From: Rhizobium cauense
Lineage (GTDB): Bacteria; Pseudomonadota; Alphaproteobacteria; Rhizobiales; Rhizobiaceae
Direction of reading: 5' to 3'
Assembly: GCF_019511525.1 (NCBI RefSeq)
Contig: NZ_JAEUAT010000021.1
Coordinates: 62,001 to 126,000 of the forward strand
DNA length: 64,000 nucleotides
Shown: in pieces, positions 38,144 through 46,982 of the stretch
Layout of the letters: each line of letters starts with the position of its first letter
Numbering within the stretch: position 1 is the stretch's first letter
Notes under the pieces: model-generated
Databases searched by the model: none
Told to the model about the DNA's origin: nothing
The model's input: only the letters and a program-made list of their open reading frames with translations
Made by a program: the position numbers and the translations under genes

Positions 38144-38268
38144 GATTGCTTTTCGAGACAAGAAGCAATCGCAGGTTTGCTAGGGGCACGAATCGCAGAG
38201 CGGCCAAGCAGACCGGACCTAAGAGTGTCCGGAGCAGTCAGGACGAAGGGCGGCAGAGCACGCCGCCC
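38144..38268. other. Structured non-coding patch with three tandem hairpins
   Basis: Between the DUF3597 and DUF3126 genes (38047-38280) I see three perfect stems: GATTGCTT/AAGCAATC (38144-38151, 38163-38170), CCGGAC/GTCCGG (38213-38218, 38227-38232) and GGGCGGC/GCCGCCC (38248-38254, 38262-38268). No ORF fits. On the minus strand the last follows the DUF3126 stop by 12 bases and could end that transcript, though the T-run is weak. A small RNA or an RNA-processing site is an alternative. Confidence 0.4.
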
Positions 38269-38280
38269 ACCGATTGCAGA

Positions 38281-38484
38281 TCAGAGATCGACGTCGAGGA
38301 TCGCCATCGAAAAGTTGTAAGAGCGGTCGCCGTCCTCGTCATCGATATAGACGACACCCAGAAATTCTTCGCCGAGATAGACTTCAGCGGAGTCGTTCTT
38401 TCGCGGGCGAGCCTTGACGATCACCTGCGGGTTGAACGTGCGCTTGAAATAGGCGTCGAGCTTCTTGATTTCTTCGGGCTTCAC
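38281..38484 (-). CDS. DUF3126-family small protein
   Basis: 67 residues starting with GTG: VKPEEIKKLDAYFKRTFNPQ, followed by a four-strand region (VKARPRKNDSAEVYLGEEFLGVVYIDDEDGD). AGGAG lies 7 bases before the GTG; an upstream frame starting at 38592 has no similarity. The family is conserved in alphaproteobacteria and has no known function. The gene lies 127 bases from the cysE stop codon, on the same strand. Confidence 0.85.
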   Translation of the reverse strand: MKPEEIKKLDAYFKRTFNPQVIVKARPRKNDSAEVYLGEEFLGVVYIDDEDGDRSYNFSMAILDVDL

Positions 38485-38611
38485 ACTGCATCTCCTGAGC
38501 GGTCTCGGTTGGCCGCTTCTTGCATGGGAAAGACGGCGCTGTAAAGGCACGGGGACAGACGCATGAACGCTATCCCCGCTGATATGCCACACTTATAAGG
38601 CGACGAGCGGC

Positions 38612-39445
38612 TCAGATATCCGCGCCGATCACCTGATCCATTATTCGCGACGGCTCCGAACACCCGGCTTCTCCGACCACCTTGGCCGGCACACCTGCCA
38701 CGGTCGTCTTCGGTGGCACCGCCTTGAGCACCACCGAACCTGCCGCAATGCGTGAGCAATAGCCGATCTCGATGTTGCCGAGGATCTTGGCGCCAGCACC
38801 GATCAGCACGCCGCTGCCGATCTTCGGATGCCGATCCGCGCCTTCCTTGCCGGTACCCCCGAGCGTAACCCCGTGCAGGATCGATACGTTGTCGCCGATG
38901 ACGGCGGTTTCGCCGACGACCAGGCCGGTGGCATGATCAAGGAAGATGCCCCTGCCGATACGCGCGGCTGGATTGATGTCAGTCTGGAAAACACTCGAGG
39001 ATCGGCTCTGCAGATAAAGCGCCAGGTCGCGGCGGCCGCGATTGAGCAGCCAGTGCGCAAGCCGGTGGGTCTGCAGCGCGTGGAATCCCTTGAAATAGAG
39101 CACGGCCTCCATGAACCGCAGGCATGCCGGGTCACGGTCGTAGATCGCCTGAATATCGACGCGCAGGATCGTGCTCCACTCCGGCCAATCCTCCAGCATC
39201 TGATCGAAGGTCTGGCGCAACAGGATCGCCTGCATATCCGGGTGGTCAAGACGTTCGCAGATACGATAGACCACGCACTCTTCCAGCGACCGATAGTTGA
39301 GAACGGTCGAATAAAGAAACGCGGCCAGCACCGGATCCTTCTCTGCTGCAACGCGCGCTTCCTCGCGCAAGCTGTCCCAGATCGGGTCCATCACCTTGAG
39401 AGGACTGCCCGTCTCAAGAGAGCGAATGTCTGTCTTTGCGACCAT
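38612..39445 (-). CDS. cysE: Serine O-acetyltransferase
   Basis: Makes O-acetylserine from serine and acetyl-CoA, the first committed step of cysteine synthesis. 277 residues: an N-terminal helical domain (DPIWDSLREEARVAAEKDP), then a left-handed beta-helix of hexapeptides (about 165-255, with HGVTLGGTGKEGADRHPKIG). The catalytic HATGL (DHATGLVVGETA) is present. The ATG at 39445 has GGAG 9 bases upstream. A regulated gene class by cysteine feedback; a local regulator is not seen. Confidence 0.96.
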   Translation of the reverse strand: MVAKTDIRSLETGSPLKVMDPIWDSLREEARVAAEKDPVLAAFLYSTVLNYRSLEECVVYRICERLDHPDMQAILLRQTFDQMLEDWPEWSTILRVDIQAIYDRDPACLRFMEAVLYFKGFHALQTHRLAHWLLNRGRRDLALYLQSRSSSVFQTDINPAARIGRGIFLDHATGLVVGETAVIGDNVSILHGVTLGGTGKEGADRHPKIGSGVLIGAGAKILGNIEIGYCSRIAAGSVVLKAVPPKTTVAGVPAKVVGEAGCSEPSRIMDQVIGADI

Positions 39446-39564
39446 GAAAGGTCTCCTCGTATGCCGTAGGATCGGCTCTATATAAGGCAAAAACCCGTTA
39501 ACATAAATGGGCGGCCGGCGAATCGTTTCTCAGCGATCCCGAACTGTCCAGCAAACCCATGTCA

Positions 39565-40347
39565 CTAGTCGGCGACTTCGGCGTAAAACTCGAGTACGGC
39601 CTTCTTGAAGACCCTGTCACCCACCGCAAGCATGTGATCCCGCCCGGGAATGTCCAGCGCCTGAGCATGGGGCATCAGCGCGGCAAGCTCCTCAGCAGAA
39701 CCCGCGATGTCATCCTTCGTTCCGACCCCGATCAGGGTTGGAGCTTCGATCTTGGCCATATCCGACCGTGCGACGAGATCGCGAGATCCCTTGATACAGG
39801 CGGCGAGCGCTTCGCGGTCACTCTTCGTCTGATCGGCGAAAGCGCGGAACATTCGTCCACGATCATGAGAGACATCATCGAGAGAAGGTGCAAGCAAAGC
39901 ATCCGCTATCGGATCCCAGTCACCAACGCCGTCCGTCATGCCGATCCCGAGGCCACCGAGCACCAGCGACCGGACCCGCTCGGGATGGGCAAGGGCTGCG
40001 AAGACGGAAATGCGGGCTCCCATCGAGTAGCCCATGACGTTGGCCTCCGGAATTCCGAGATGATCGAGAAGCGCAACCGCATCACCCGCCATATGCCACG
40101 GACGGTAAGCCTCGGCGTCGCGCGGCTTGTCACTTGCTCCATGCCCCCGATTGTCGATGGCAATGACGCGATAGCCCGCGTCGCCCAGCGTCTTCAACCA
40201 ACCCGGGTGAACCCAGTTCACGTTGGCACTGGAAGCAAATCCGTGGATCAGCAGCACGGGCGCCCCGGACGGATCGCCTTCGTCGAAGAACGCGAGCTTC
40301 AGGCCATCATGGGTAAAGCTGGAAAAGACGGGCGTATTCAAGTTCAT
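39565..40347 (-). CDS. Alpha/beta-hydrolase fold protein
   Basis: 260 residues of the alpha/beta-hydrolase fold. The oxyanion HGFASSA block, the nucleophile elbow GYSMGAR (Ser108) and the late histidine (GRDHML, H238) form a plausible catalytic triad with an Asp near GVGTKDDI. No signal peptide. The ATG at 40347 has AAGGACAG upstream. The substrate is unknown; the esterase/lipase/dienelactone hydrolase class cannot be narrowed. It is divergent from the CHCC zinc-finger gene. Confidence 0.88.
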   Translation of the reverse strand: MNLNTPVFSSFTHDGLKLAFFDEGDPSGAPVLLIHGFASSANVNWVHPGWLKTLGDAGYRVIAIDNRGHGASDKPRDAEAYRPWHMAGDAVALLDHLGIPEANVMGYSMGARISVFAALAHPERVRSLVLGGLGIGMTDGVGDWDPIADALLAPSLDDVSHDRGRMFRAFADQTKSDREALAACIKGSRDLVARSDMAKIEAPTLIGVGTKDDIAGSAEELAALMPHAQALDIPGRDHMLAVGDRVFKKAVLEFYAEVAD

Positions 40348-40502
40348 CGGACTGTCCTTTTTCGCGGGACCATATTTTATGGACCACGGAACTGAAACCC
40401 TCGCAGCCGCAAAAACTGTGCGTCCTGTCACTCTTTCGCTCTACACATTTGCGGTGAAGGACTATAAGGTCCGCGCGACTTACAAAGCATTCGGAGATGA
40501 AC

Positions 40503-40748
40503 ATGGCCGGCCACAACATTCCCCACTTCCAGAACGACGGCGGACACCGCGTTATCGAAGTCGGCGTGAAGGAGTTCATGTGCACCGGCGCTTCCGTTCC
40601 GTTCGATCATCCGCATATCTTCATCGACATGGGCGACGAGAACGAAAAGGTCTGCTCGTACTGCTCGACGCTCTACCGCTTCAATGGTGCGCTGAAGGCG
40701 ACGCAGACCAATCCGGCCGGCTGCGTCTTCCACGTCAAGGCTGCCTGA
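40503..40748 (+). CDS. CHCC zinc-finger protein (NDUFS6-like family)
   Basis: 81 residues of the zf-CHCC family: MAGHNIPHFQND, the metal ligands at CTGASVPFDHPHIF (Cys, His) and VCSYCSTLYR (Cys, Cys), and NPAGCVFHVKAA at the end. The family includes the zinc subunit of mitochondrial complex I (NDUFS6), whose bacterial relatives are alphaproteobacterial complex I accessory subunits. It is away from the nuo genes. The second ATG (40503) was chosen because GGAG lies 6 bases upstream. Confidence 0.88.
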   Translation: MAGHNIPHFQNDGGHRVIEVGVKEFMCTGASVPFDHPHIFIDMGDENEKVCSYCSTLYRFNGALKATQTNPAGCVFHVKAA

Positions 40749-40775
40749 CGCCTTCCATTCGAGATCGGACAGCCT

Positions 40776-41921
40776 ATGCCGGCCGAACATGCCGCCATTG
40801 TCGGCGCGGGTATAGCGGGCCTCACGGCTGCCCTTGCGTTGGCGCGGCGTGGCATAAGCGCCGAGATTTTCGAGCAGGCTCCGGAATTGACCGAGGTCGG
40901 GGCCGGACTGCAGGTTTCGCCGAACGCATCGCGTGTGCTGGCCGAGTTGGGCGTGCTCGAGCCCCTGACTGGCGCCTGGCTCGAACCTGATGACATTCGG
41001 CTTGTCTCCGGAACCTCGCTTCGCCAGCTTGCAGCCGTTCCCGCCGGCAGCTTTGCACGGGCCAGATGGGGTGCGCCGTACGGCGTCCTGCACCGCTCTA
41101 CATTGCAGCGTGCATTGCTTGACGCTGTGAAGAAGGAGCCACTTTGTCAGCTCCATCTCGGGTCGAAGATGACGGCTCTGGCCTTATCGGGGCCGTCACG
41201 AAGACTTGTCGTTGGCGCCGACGGGGTCTGGTCGCAGGTTCGAGAAAGCATCGACGGCAGCCCCTCGCCGCGGTTCTCCGGCAACATCGCCTACCGTTTC
41301 ACGATTGATGCCGCCAACGCGCCCACGTTTCTTCAGCGTACCAGCGTGTCCGCTTTCCTGGGCCCATCGGCGCACCTCGTCTGCTATCCACTGAAGGAAA
41401 CCGACTGCTTCAACATGGTGGCGATTACCGCAGGCAACGTCGCATCGCATGACTGGACCGGCCAGCCAACGCAAGCTCAGCGAGAACAGCTGCTATCGCG
41501 CTTTTCGAGATGGCATCCTGCCCTGACCACGCTTTTCGCCAAGGCCGACGACATCACCTTCTGGCCCCTCTACGAAACGACAAGCGGTCGCTGGCAGAAT
41601 GGCGGCAACTCTGTCCTCATCGGCGATGCTGCGCACGCAATGATGCCCTTCGCGGCGCAGGGAGCCGCGATGGCAATCGAGGATGCGTATGAATTGGCAA
41701 GCTTCGTTGCGACGCAGTCGACGCCGCAAGCGCTGCACTCGTTCGAGGCGCACCGCGCCCCACGTATTGCCCGATTGCGCCAGCGTGGCGCGTTCAACCA
41801 GTTTGCGTACCACGCCCGGGGGCCGATCCGCATCGGACGCGACCTCGTTCTGGCACTGAGGCCGCCGCAAAGCCTCGCGGCGGACCTCGATTGGATTTAC
41901 GGCTACCGAGCCGGCGCCTGA
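40776..41921 (+). CDS. FAD-dependent monooxygenase (salicylate hydroxylase-like)
   Basis: 381 residues of the class A flavoprotein monooxygenase fold. Rossmann GxGxxG at IVGAGIAGLTAALALARRG, the Arg-containing LHRSTLQRALLDAV, the DG motif VVGADGVWSQVR and the GD motif VLIGDAAHAMMPFAAQG. It probably hydroxylates an aromatic acid or uses FAD in quinone chemistry; the substrate is not deducible. It starts 27 bases after the zinc-finger gene, and its stop abuts the metC-type gene stop (TGATCA). Confidence 0.9.
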   Translation: MPAEHAAIVGAGIAGLTAALALARRGISAEIFEQAPELTEVGAGLQVSPNASRVLAELGVLEPLTGAWLEPDDIRLVSGTSLRQLAAVPAGSFARARWGAPYGVLHRSTLQRALLDAVKKEPLCQLHLGSKMTALALSGPSRRLVVGADGVWSQVRESIDGSPSPRFSGNIAYRFTIDAANAPTFLQRTSVSAFLGPSAHLVCYPLKETDCFNMVAITAGNVASHDWTGQPTQAQREQLLSRFSRWHPALTTLFAKADDITFWPLYETTSGRWQNGGNSVLIGDAAHAMMPFAAQGAAMAIEDAYELASFVATQSTPQALHSFEAHRAPRIARLRQRGAFNQFAYHARGPIRIGRDLVLALRPPQSLAADLDWIYGYRAGA

Positions 41922-43112
41922 TCAGACGGCCTTTGCCGCGGCAAAGCCGCGCTCGATGTCCGCTTTGATATCAACGACGTCCTCCAGCCCGATCTGCAGG
42001 CGGATGACCGGTCCTTCGGACGGCGCCTTGCAAATTCGGCGATCGTTGAGGTTGACGTGAACGGCGAGGCTTTCGAAGCCGCCCCATGACCAACCGAGGC
42101 CGAATATCCGCAGGGCATCGAGGAAAGCATGCGCCTTGGCCTTGAACTTCTCGGGAGCATCGACCGCAAGAACGAAGGAGAAGATGCCGCTCGCGCCCTT
42201 GAAATCGCGCCTCCACAACTCATGCGACGGAAAGCTGGGCAATGCCGGGTGAAGCACCTTGGCGACATCGTCCCTGCCCTCGAGCCACTTGGCGATGGTC
42301 AGGGCGCTTTCGTAGTGACGTTCCAGGCGTACGCCCATGGTACGCAGCCCGCGCAGGATCTGGTAAGCATCATCAGGTGCGCCGCAGATACCAAGCGTAA
42401 TGTTTGCTTCATGCAGTTGCGGCCAGTACTTGGCATTTGCCGAGACGGTCCCCATCAGAATATCAGAGTGCCCGGAGGGGTATTTGGTGGCCGCATGGAT
42501 TGAGACGTCGACACCGAAGTCGAGCGGCTTGAAGTAAACAGGCGTCGCCCAGGTGTTGTCCATCGTCACGACAGCACCGTGCTTGTGCGCGATCGCCGCG
42601 ATAACAGGGATATCCTGCATTTCGAAGGTGTTCGAGCCCGGTGCTTCGGTGTGGACGAGCTTGGTGTTCGGCTTGATCAGCGCTTCGATGCCGGTCCCGA
42701 CCATCGGATCGTAATAGTCCACCTCTACGCCCAGGCGCTTCAGCATCGTGTCGCAGAAATGGCGCGTCGGCCCGTAGACCGAATCGACAATCAGTGCGTG
42801 GTCGCCGGCCGACAGGAATGCCAGAAACGGCACGGTAACGGCGGCAAGGCCCGACGGCACGAGAATCGTTCCGGCCGATCCCTCCAGCGCGTCGATCGCT
42901 TCGCAAAGTGCATCCGTAGTCGGAGTTCCGCGCGTTCCATAGGTGTACTTCTGCGCCCGCGTCTCCATCGCTCTGGCATTCGGAAACAGCACCGTAGAGG
43001 CATGAACGACCGGCGGATTGACGAAACCGTGGTACTCGGCCGGATCGTTACCGAGGTGGGAAAGGCGCGTGTTGATGCCTGCGTTCTGGAGCGGGCCTTC
43101 TTTATCTTTCAT
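41922..43112 (-). CDS. metC: Cystathionine beta-lyase-type PLP enzyme
   Basis: 396 residues of the Cys/Met-metabolism PLP family: QKYTYGTRGTPTTDAL (substrate/PLP loop), SVYGPTRHFCDTML, the phosphate-binding segment and TKYPSGHSDILMG with the Schiff-base lysine. It cleaves cystathionine to homocysteine, pyruvate and ammonia or a related C-S bond. The start ATG 43112 has a weak AAGG upstream; an upstream frame (43142) lacks a site. It is divergent from the aap operon, a pairing known in rhizobia. Confidence 0.9.
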   Translation of the reverse strand: MKDKEGPLQNAGINTRLSHLGNDPAEYHGFVNPPVVHASTVLFPNARAMETRAQKYTYGTRGTPTTDALCEAIDALEGSAGTILVPSGLAAVTVPFLAFLSAGDHALIVDSVYGPTRHFCDTMLKRLGVEVDYYDPMVGTGIEALIKPNTKLVHTEAPGSNTFEMQDIPVIAAIAHKHGAVVTMDNTWATPVYFKPLDFGVDVSIHAATKYPSGHSDILMGTVSANAKYWPQLHEANITLGICGAPDDAYQILRGLRTMGVRLERHYESALTIAKWLEGRDDVAKVLHPALPSFPSHELWRRDFKGASGIFSFVLAVDAPEKFKAKAHAFLDALRIFGLGWSWGGFESLAVHVNLNDRRICKAPSEGPVIRLQIGLEDVVDIKADIERGFAAAKAV

Positions 43113-43482
43113 GTCGGAAATGCCTTTGGCGGTGGGATGCAATCGGCAAACTCTTGAACGCCCCCAAACGATCGGTCAACCCCGAAGCCGGAGTGACCTG
43201 CGCATCGCTGCCATGCAGAATTCTCAGATATATCAGTGATATTGCGCGAATTTTTTCGGCAAAGGCCGCCATTTCGATAGCCATCTGCTTATTTTACGTG
43301 CCTCAATTAGGGAATTGCCGAAATATCACGCAATCTTTCAACGCGACACTTGACCATAGTGACATTTGCGACTGTGATAGAACCACTCGCGCCGGGAGGG
43401 TGTCGGGTCATATGGGAGGTTTTGCTTGCTTCGGTGAACGCTCCCACAAAAAGATAAGACAAAGGAAAAGGTTGGGAAAAAA
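43113..43482. promoter_or_regulatory. Divergent metC-aapJ intergenic region with a 13-bp palindrome
   Basis: A 370-base stretch with no gene. It must hold the promoters of metC (minus) and the aap operon (plus). ATATCAGTGATAT (43230-43242) is a perfect palindrome with central G and could be an operator. The rest is AT-rich towards aapJ, and GGAAAAGGTTGGG lies before its ATG. Nitrogen/Lrp control of aap is known in rhizobia, but I identify no site with confidence. Confidence 0.4.
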
Positions 43483-44508
43483 ATGAAGACTAAGCTTCTG
43501 TCCGCCGCCATCGGCGCAGCAGTTTTCGGACTTGGCGCCTCGGCAGCATCTGCCACCACGCTCGAAGACGTAAAGGCAAAGGGTTTTGTTCAGTGCGGCG
43601 TCAACACCGGCCTTCTTGGTTTCGCGCAACCTGACGCTTCCGGCAACTGGGCCGGTTTCGACGTCGACTTCTGCAAGGCAGTTGCTTCGGCCGTTTTCGG
43701 CGACCCGACCAAGGTGAAGTACACGCCACTGTCGGCAAAGGACCGTTTCCCGGCGCTCAAGTCGGGCGAAGTCGACGTCCTGTCGCGTAACACCACCTGG
43801 ACGATCAATCGCGATACCGCGCAAGGCTTCAACTTCCGCCCGATTACCTATTACGACGGCCAGGGCTTCATGGCTCGCAAGAGCCTGAACGTAAAGTCGG
43901 CGCTTGAACTGTCTGGCGCAGCCGTTTGCGTCCAGTCCGGCACGACGACGGAACTGAACCTCGCCGACTACTTCAAGGCTAACAACCTTCAGTACAATCC
44001 GGTGGTTTTCGAGAAGCTTGAAGAAGTCAACGCGGCCTACGATTCCGGTCGTTGCGACGTCTACACCACCGACCAGTCCGGTCTCTACTCGCTGCGTCTG
44101 ACGCTGAAAAACCCAGACGAGCACATGGTTCTTCCGGAAATCATTTCCAAGGAGCCGCTCGGCCCGGCCGTTCGCCAGGGTGACGACCAGTGGTTCGACA
44201 TCGTCTCCTGGACGGCATATGCGCTGGTCAATGCCGAGGAATTCGGCATCACTCAGGCCAATGTCGACGAGATGAAGAACTCGGCAAACCCTGACATCAA
44301 GCGCTTCCTCGGCACCGAAGCCGACACCAAGATTGGTACCGACCTCGGGCTCACCAATGAATGGGCCTACAACGTCATCAAGGGCGTCGGCAACTATGGT
44401 GAAGTGTTCGAGCGCAACATCGGCCAGGGCAGCCCGCTCAAGATCGAGCGCGGGCTGAACGCGCTGTGGAACAAGGGCGGCCTCCAGTACGCCCCACCGG
44501 TCCGCTGA
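43483..44508 (+). CDS. aapJ: General L-amino acid ABC transporter, periplasmic binding protein
   Basis: 341 residues with a Sec signal peptide (1-25, GLGASAASATT) and the bacterial type 3 substrate-binding fold: FDVDFCKAVASAVFGD, the dual-lobe ligand loops LSAKDRFPALKSGEVD and GTTTELNLADYFK. AapJ binds a wide range of L-amino acids for the AapQMP permease. The gene heads the operon, followed by a doublet of hairpins that probably keeps its transcript more abundant than the downstream genes. Confidence 0.97.
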   Translation: MKTKLLSAAIGAAVFGLGASAASATTLEDVKAKGFVQCGVNTGLLGFAQPDASGNWAGFDVDFCKAVASAVFGDPTKVKYTPLSAKDRFPALKSGEVDVLSRNTTWTINRDTAQGFNFRPITYYDGQGFMARKSLNVKSALELSGAAVCVQSGTTTELNLADYFKANNLQYNPVVFEKLEEVNAAYDSGRCDVYTTDQSGLYSLRLTLKNPDEHMVLPEIISKEPLGPAVRQGDDQWFDIVSWTAYALVNAEEFGITQANVDEMKNSANPDIKRFLGTEADTKIGTDLGLTNEWAYNVIKGVGNYGEVFERNIGQGSPLKIERGLNALWNKGGLQYAPPVR

Positions 44509-44529
44509 TCGGCTAGCCCTTCGCGGCTT

Positions 44530-44583
44530 GGGAAGGCGGTCAACCGCCTTCCCATCAAAAAGAGAAAAGCCCGAAAACGGGCT
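44530..44583 (+). promoter_or_regulatory. Tandem intercistronic hairpins between aapJ and aapQ
   Basis: GGGAAGGCGG / CCGCCTTCCC (44530-44539, 44544-44553, tetraloop TCAA) and AGCCCG / CGGGCT (44568-44573, 44578-44583, loop AAAA). No T-run of terminator length follows the first (ATCAAAAAG) or second. Such stem-loops 3' of binding-protein genes stabilise that part of the mRNA and reduce read-through. Confidence 0.75.
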
Positions 44584-44603
44584 CATAGGGGATTAGGCTC
44601 GGC

Positions 44604-45806
44604 ATGACGCAAGAGGCTGTGCACACGTCGCATGTGCAAAGCACTGGCTGGAGTTTCCAGTCGGTGCTCTACGACCCGAGATTTCGGGGTATTTTCTTCC
44701 AAGTCCTGACTGTCGTACTCATTGTCGGATTCGGGTGGTGGATTGCCCACAATACGGCTCAGAATCTGGCCCGCTCCGGCACCGCTTCCGGCTTCGGCTT
44801 CCTGAACGGCCGCGCGGGTTTCGACATTGGCCAGTCGCTGGTCGACTACTCGAGCGATGCAACCTATCGCCGGGCTCTGGTGGTGGGACTGCTCAATACG
44901 ATTCTTGTCGCGGTTACGGGCATCGTCACGGCCACGATAATCGGCTTCGTCGTCGGTATTGGGCGGCTGTCGCACAATTGGCTGATCGCCAAACTTTGCA
45001 CGGTCTATGTTGAGGTCTTCCGCAACATTCCGCCCCTGCTCGTCATCTTCTTCTGGTACCAGGGCGTTCTTGCCGTTCTGCCCGGCCCGCGCGATTCACT
45101 CCATCTGCCGCTCAACATGTATCTCAACAATCGCGGGCTGGCTTTCCCGAAGCCGATCTTCGGTGAAGGCATGTGGTCGGTCGGCGTGGCGCTTCTGATC
45201 GGCATCGTGGCGTCTGCAATCCTTGCGCGCTGGGCTCACAAGCGCCAGGCGTCCACCGGCAAGCAATTCCATACGATCTGGGCCTCCATTGGCCTGATCG
45301 TCGGCCTGCCTGTTCTGGCATTTCTGTTCTCCGGCCTGCCTCTGTCGTTCGACGTTCCTGTCGCGGGCAAGTTCAATCTCACCGGCGGTTCGGTCGTCGG
45401 TCCGGAGTTCATGTCGCTGTTCCTGGCGCTGTCCTTCTATACGGCCGCCTTCATTGCCGAAATCGTGCGTGCCGGCATTCGCGGCGTGCCGAAAGGCCAG
45501 TCGGAGGCGGCTGGTGCGCTCGGCCTTCACCCTGCAAGCGTCACCCGCCTGGTGGTCGTCCCGCAGGCGCTGCGCATCATCATTCCGCCGCTCACCAGCC
45601 AGTATCTGAACCTGACCAAGAACTCATCGCTCGCCATCGCCATCGGTTTCTCGGATCTCGTCGCCGTCGGTGGCACGATCCTGAACCAGACCGGCCAGGC
45701 GATCGAAATCGTGTTCATCTGGGCGGTCGTCTATCTCACCCTGAGCATCCTCACATCGGTGTTCATGAACTGGTTCAATGCCAAGATGGCTCTGGTGGAG
45801 AGATAA
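44604..45806 (+). CDS. aapQ: General L-amino acid ABC transporter, permease AapQ
   Basis: 400-residue membrane subunit of the His/Glu/Gln/Arg/opine family. About eight hydrophobic segments; the first TM (about 28-48) follows a polar N-terminus. The EAA coupling loop is seen at GVPKGQSEAAGALGLHPASVTRLVVVPQA. Longer than typical (about 220-240) because of an insertion between TM segments, a trait of Aap/GltK-like permeases. Pairs with AapM. Confidence 0.96.
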   Translation: MTQEAVHTSHVQSTGWSFQSVLYDPRFRGIFFQVLTVVLIVGFGWWIAHNTAQNLARSGTASGFGFLNGRAGFDIGQSLVDYSSDATYRRALVVGLLNTILVAVTGIVTATIIGFVVGIGRLSHNWLIAKLCTVYVEVFRNIPPLLVIFFWYQGVLAVLPGPRDSLHLPLNMYLNNRGLAFPKPIFGEGMWSVGVALLIGIVASAILARWAHKRQASTGKQFHTIWASIGLIVGLPVLAFLFSGLPLSFDVPVAGKFNLTGGSVVGPEFMSLFLALSFYTAAFIAEIVRAGIRGVPKGQSEAAGALGLHPASVTRLVVVPQALRIIIPPLTSQYLNLTKNSSLAIAIGFSDLVAVGGTILNQTGQAIEIVFIWAVVYLTLSILTSVFMNWFNAKMALVER

Positions 45807-45807
45807 G

Positions 45808-46962
45808 ATGCCGACATCGAACGAATCCTTCGTCAGGACCACATTTATCGACCCGGAACCCGCACCGCGCAGCGAAAGCGGCGCATGGGCCTGGGTTCGC
45901 AAGAACCTTCTGGCAACGCCCAAGGACGTCGTCCTGACAGTCATTGCCATCACCCTTCTCGCCTGGGCCCTGCCCCAAATGATCAACTGGCTTTTCATTC
46001 AGGCGGTGTGGACTGGAACGGACCGCACCTTCTGCGCGACAGCCGTCCAGGGCGGCATTCAACCCGACGGCTGGAGCGGTGCTTGCTGGGCATTCGTCAA
46101 CGCCAAGCTGGACCAGTTCGTCTACGGCCGCTATCCCCTCGACGAGCGCTGGCGGCCGACGATTGTCGGCATCCTCTTCGTGCTGCTGCTGGTGCCCATG
46201 CTCATCCCCAAAGCACCCTTCAAGGGCACGAATGCCGTTCTGCTTTTCGCCGTGCTGCCGCTTCTTGCCTTCTGGCTGCTTTACGGCGGCTTCGGCCTCG
46301 AAATAGTTGACACCCCGCTTTGGGGTGGCCTGATGGTGACGCTGGTGTTGTCCTTCGTGGGCATTGCGGTGTCGCTGCCGTTCGGCATCATCCTTGCACT
46401 CGGTCGCCGCTCCCAGATGCCTGTCATCAAGATGGTTTGCGTCGGCTTCATCGAGATCATTCGCGGAATTCCGCTGATCACGGTGCTCTTCATGGCAAGC
46501 GTGATGCTGCCGCTCTTCCTGCCTGCCGGCTACACGATCGACAAACTGCTGCGCGCCTTGATCGGCGTTGCGATCTTCGCCTCAGCCTATATGGCCGAGG
46601 TCATCCGCGGCGGTCTCCAGGCGATTCCGAAGGGCCAGTACGAGGGCGCGGACTCGCTCGGCCTAGGTTATTGGCAGAAGACGCGGCTCATCATCCTGCC
46701 GCAGGCGATCAAGCTGGTCATACCGGGCATCGTCAACACCTTCATCGGCATGTTCAAGGACACGTCGCTGGTTTCGATCATCGGCATGTTCGATCTGCTC
46801 GGCATCGTCCGGCTGAACTTTACCGACGCCAACTGGGCAAGTGCGGTGACGCCATTGACCGGGCTGATTTTTGCTGGCTTCGTTTTTTGGCTGTTCTGCT
46901 TCGGCATGTCGCGCTATTCAGGCTTCATGGAACGCTATCTCGATACCGGCCACAAACGATAA
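45808..46962 (+). CDS. aapM: General L-amino acid ABC transporter, permease AapM
   Basis: 384 residues, the second permease. Large polar N-terminus (1-45), then a TM, a periplasmic insert (about 70-110), and the C-terminal MetI-like core with the EAA loop AIPKGQYEGADSLGLGYWQKT. The start ATG lies directly behind the aapQ stop (one base apart); an in-frame upstream frame overlapping aapQ is rejected. Confidence 0.96.
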   Translation: MPTSNESFVRTTFIDPEPAPRSESGAWAWVRKNLLATPKDVVLTVIAITLLAWALPQMINWLFIQAVWTGTDRTFCATAVQGGIQPDGWSGACWAFVNAKLDQFVYGRYPLDERWRPTIVGILFVLLLVPMLIPKAPFKGTNAVLLFAVLPLLAFWLLYGGFGLEIVDTPLWGGLMVTLVLSFVGIAVSLPFGIILALGRRSQMPVIKMVCVGFIEIIRGIPLITVLFMASVMLPLFLPAGYTIDKLLRALIGVAIFASAYMAEVIRGGLQAIPKGQYEGADSLGLGYWQKTRLIILPQAIKLVIPGIVNTFIGMFKDTSLVSIIGMFDLLGIVRLNFTDANWASAVTPLTGLIFAGFVFWLFCFGMSRYSGFMERYLDTGHKR

Positions 46963-46982
46963 AAGATCAAGGGAACGAACAT

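Noticed and set aside
43113..43482. SAM-II riboswitch before metC or aapJ
   Set aside because: I could not find the conserved pseudoknot blocks; only an unassigned palindrome is seen.
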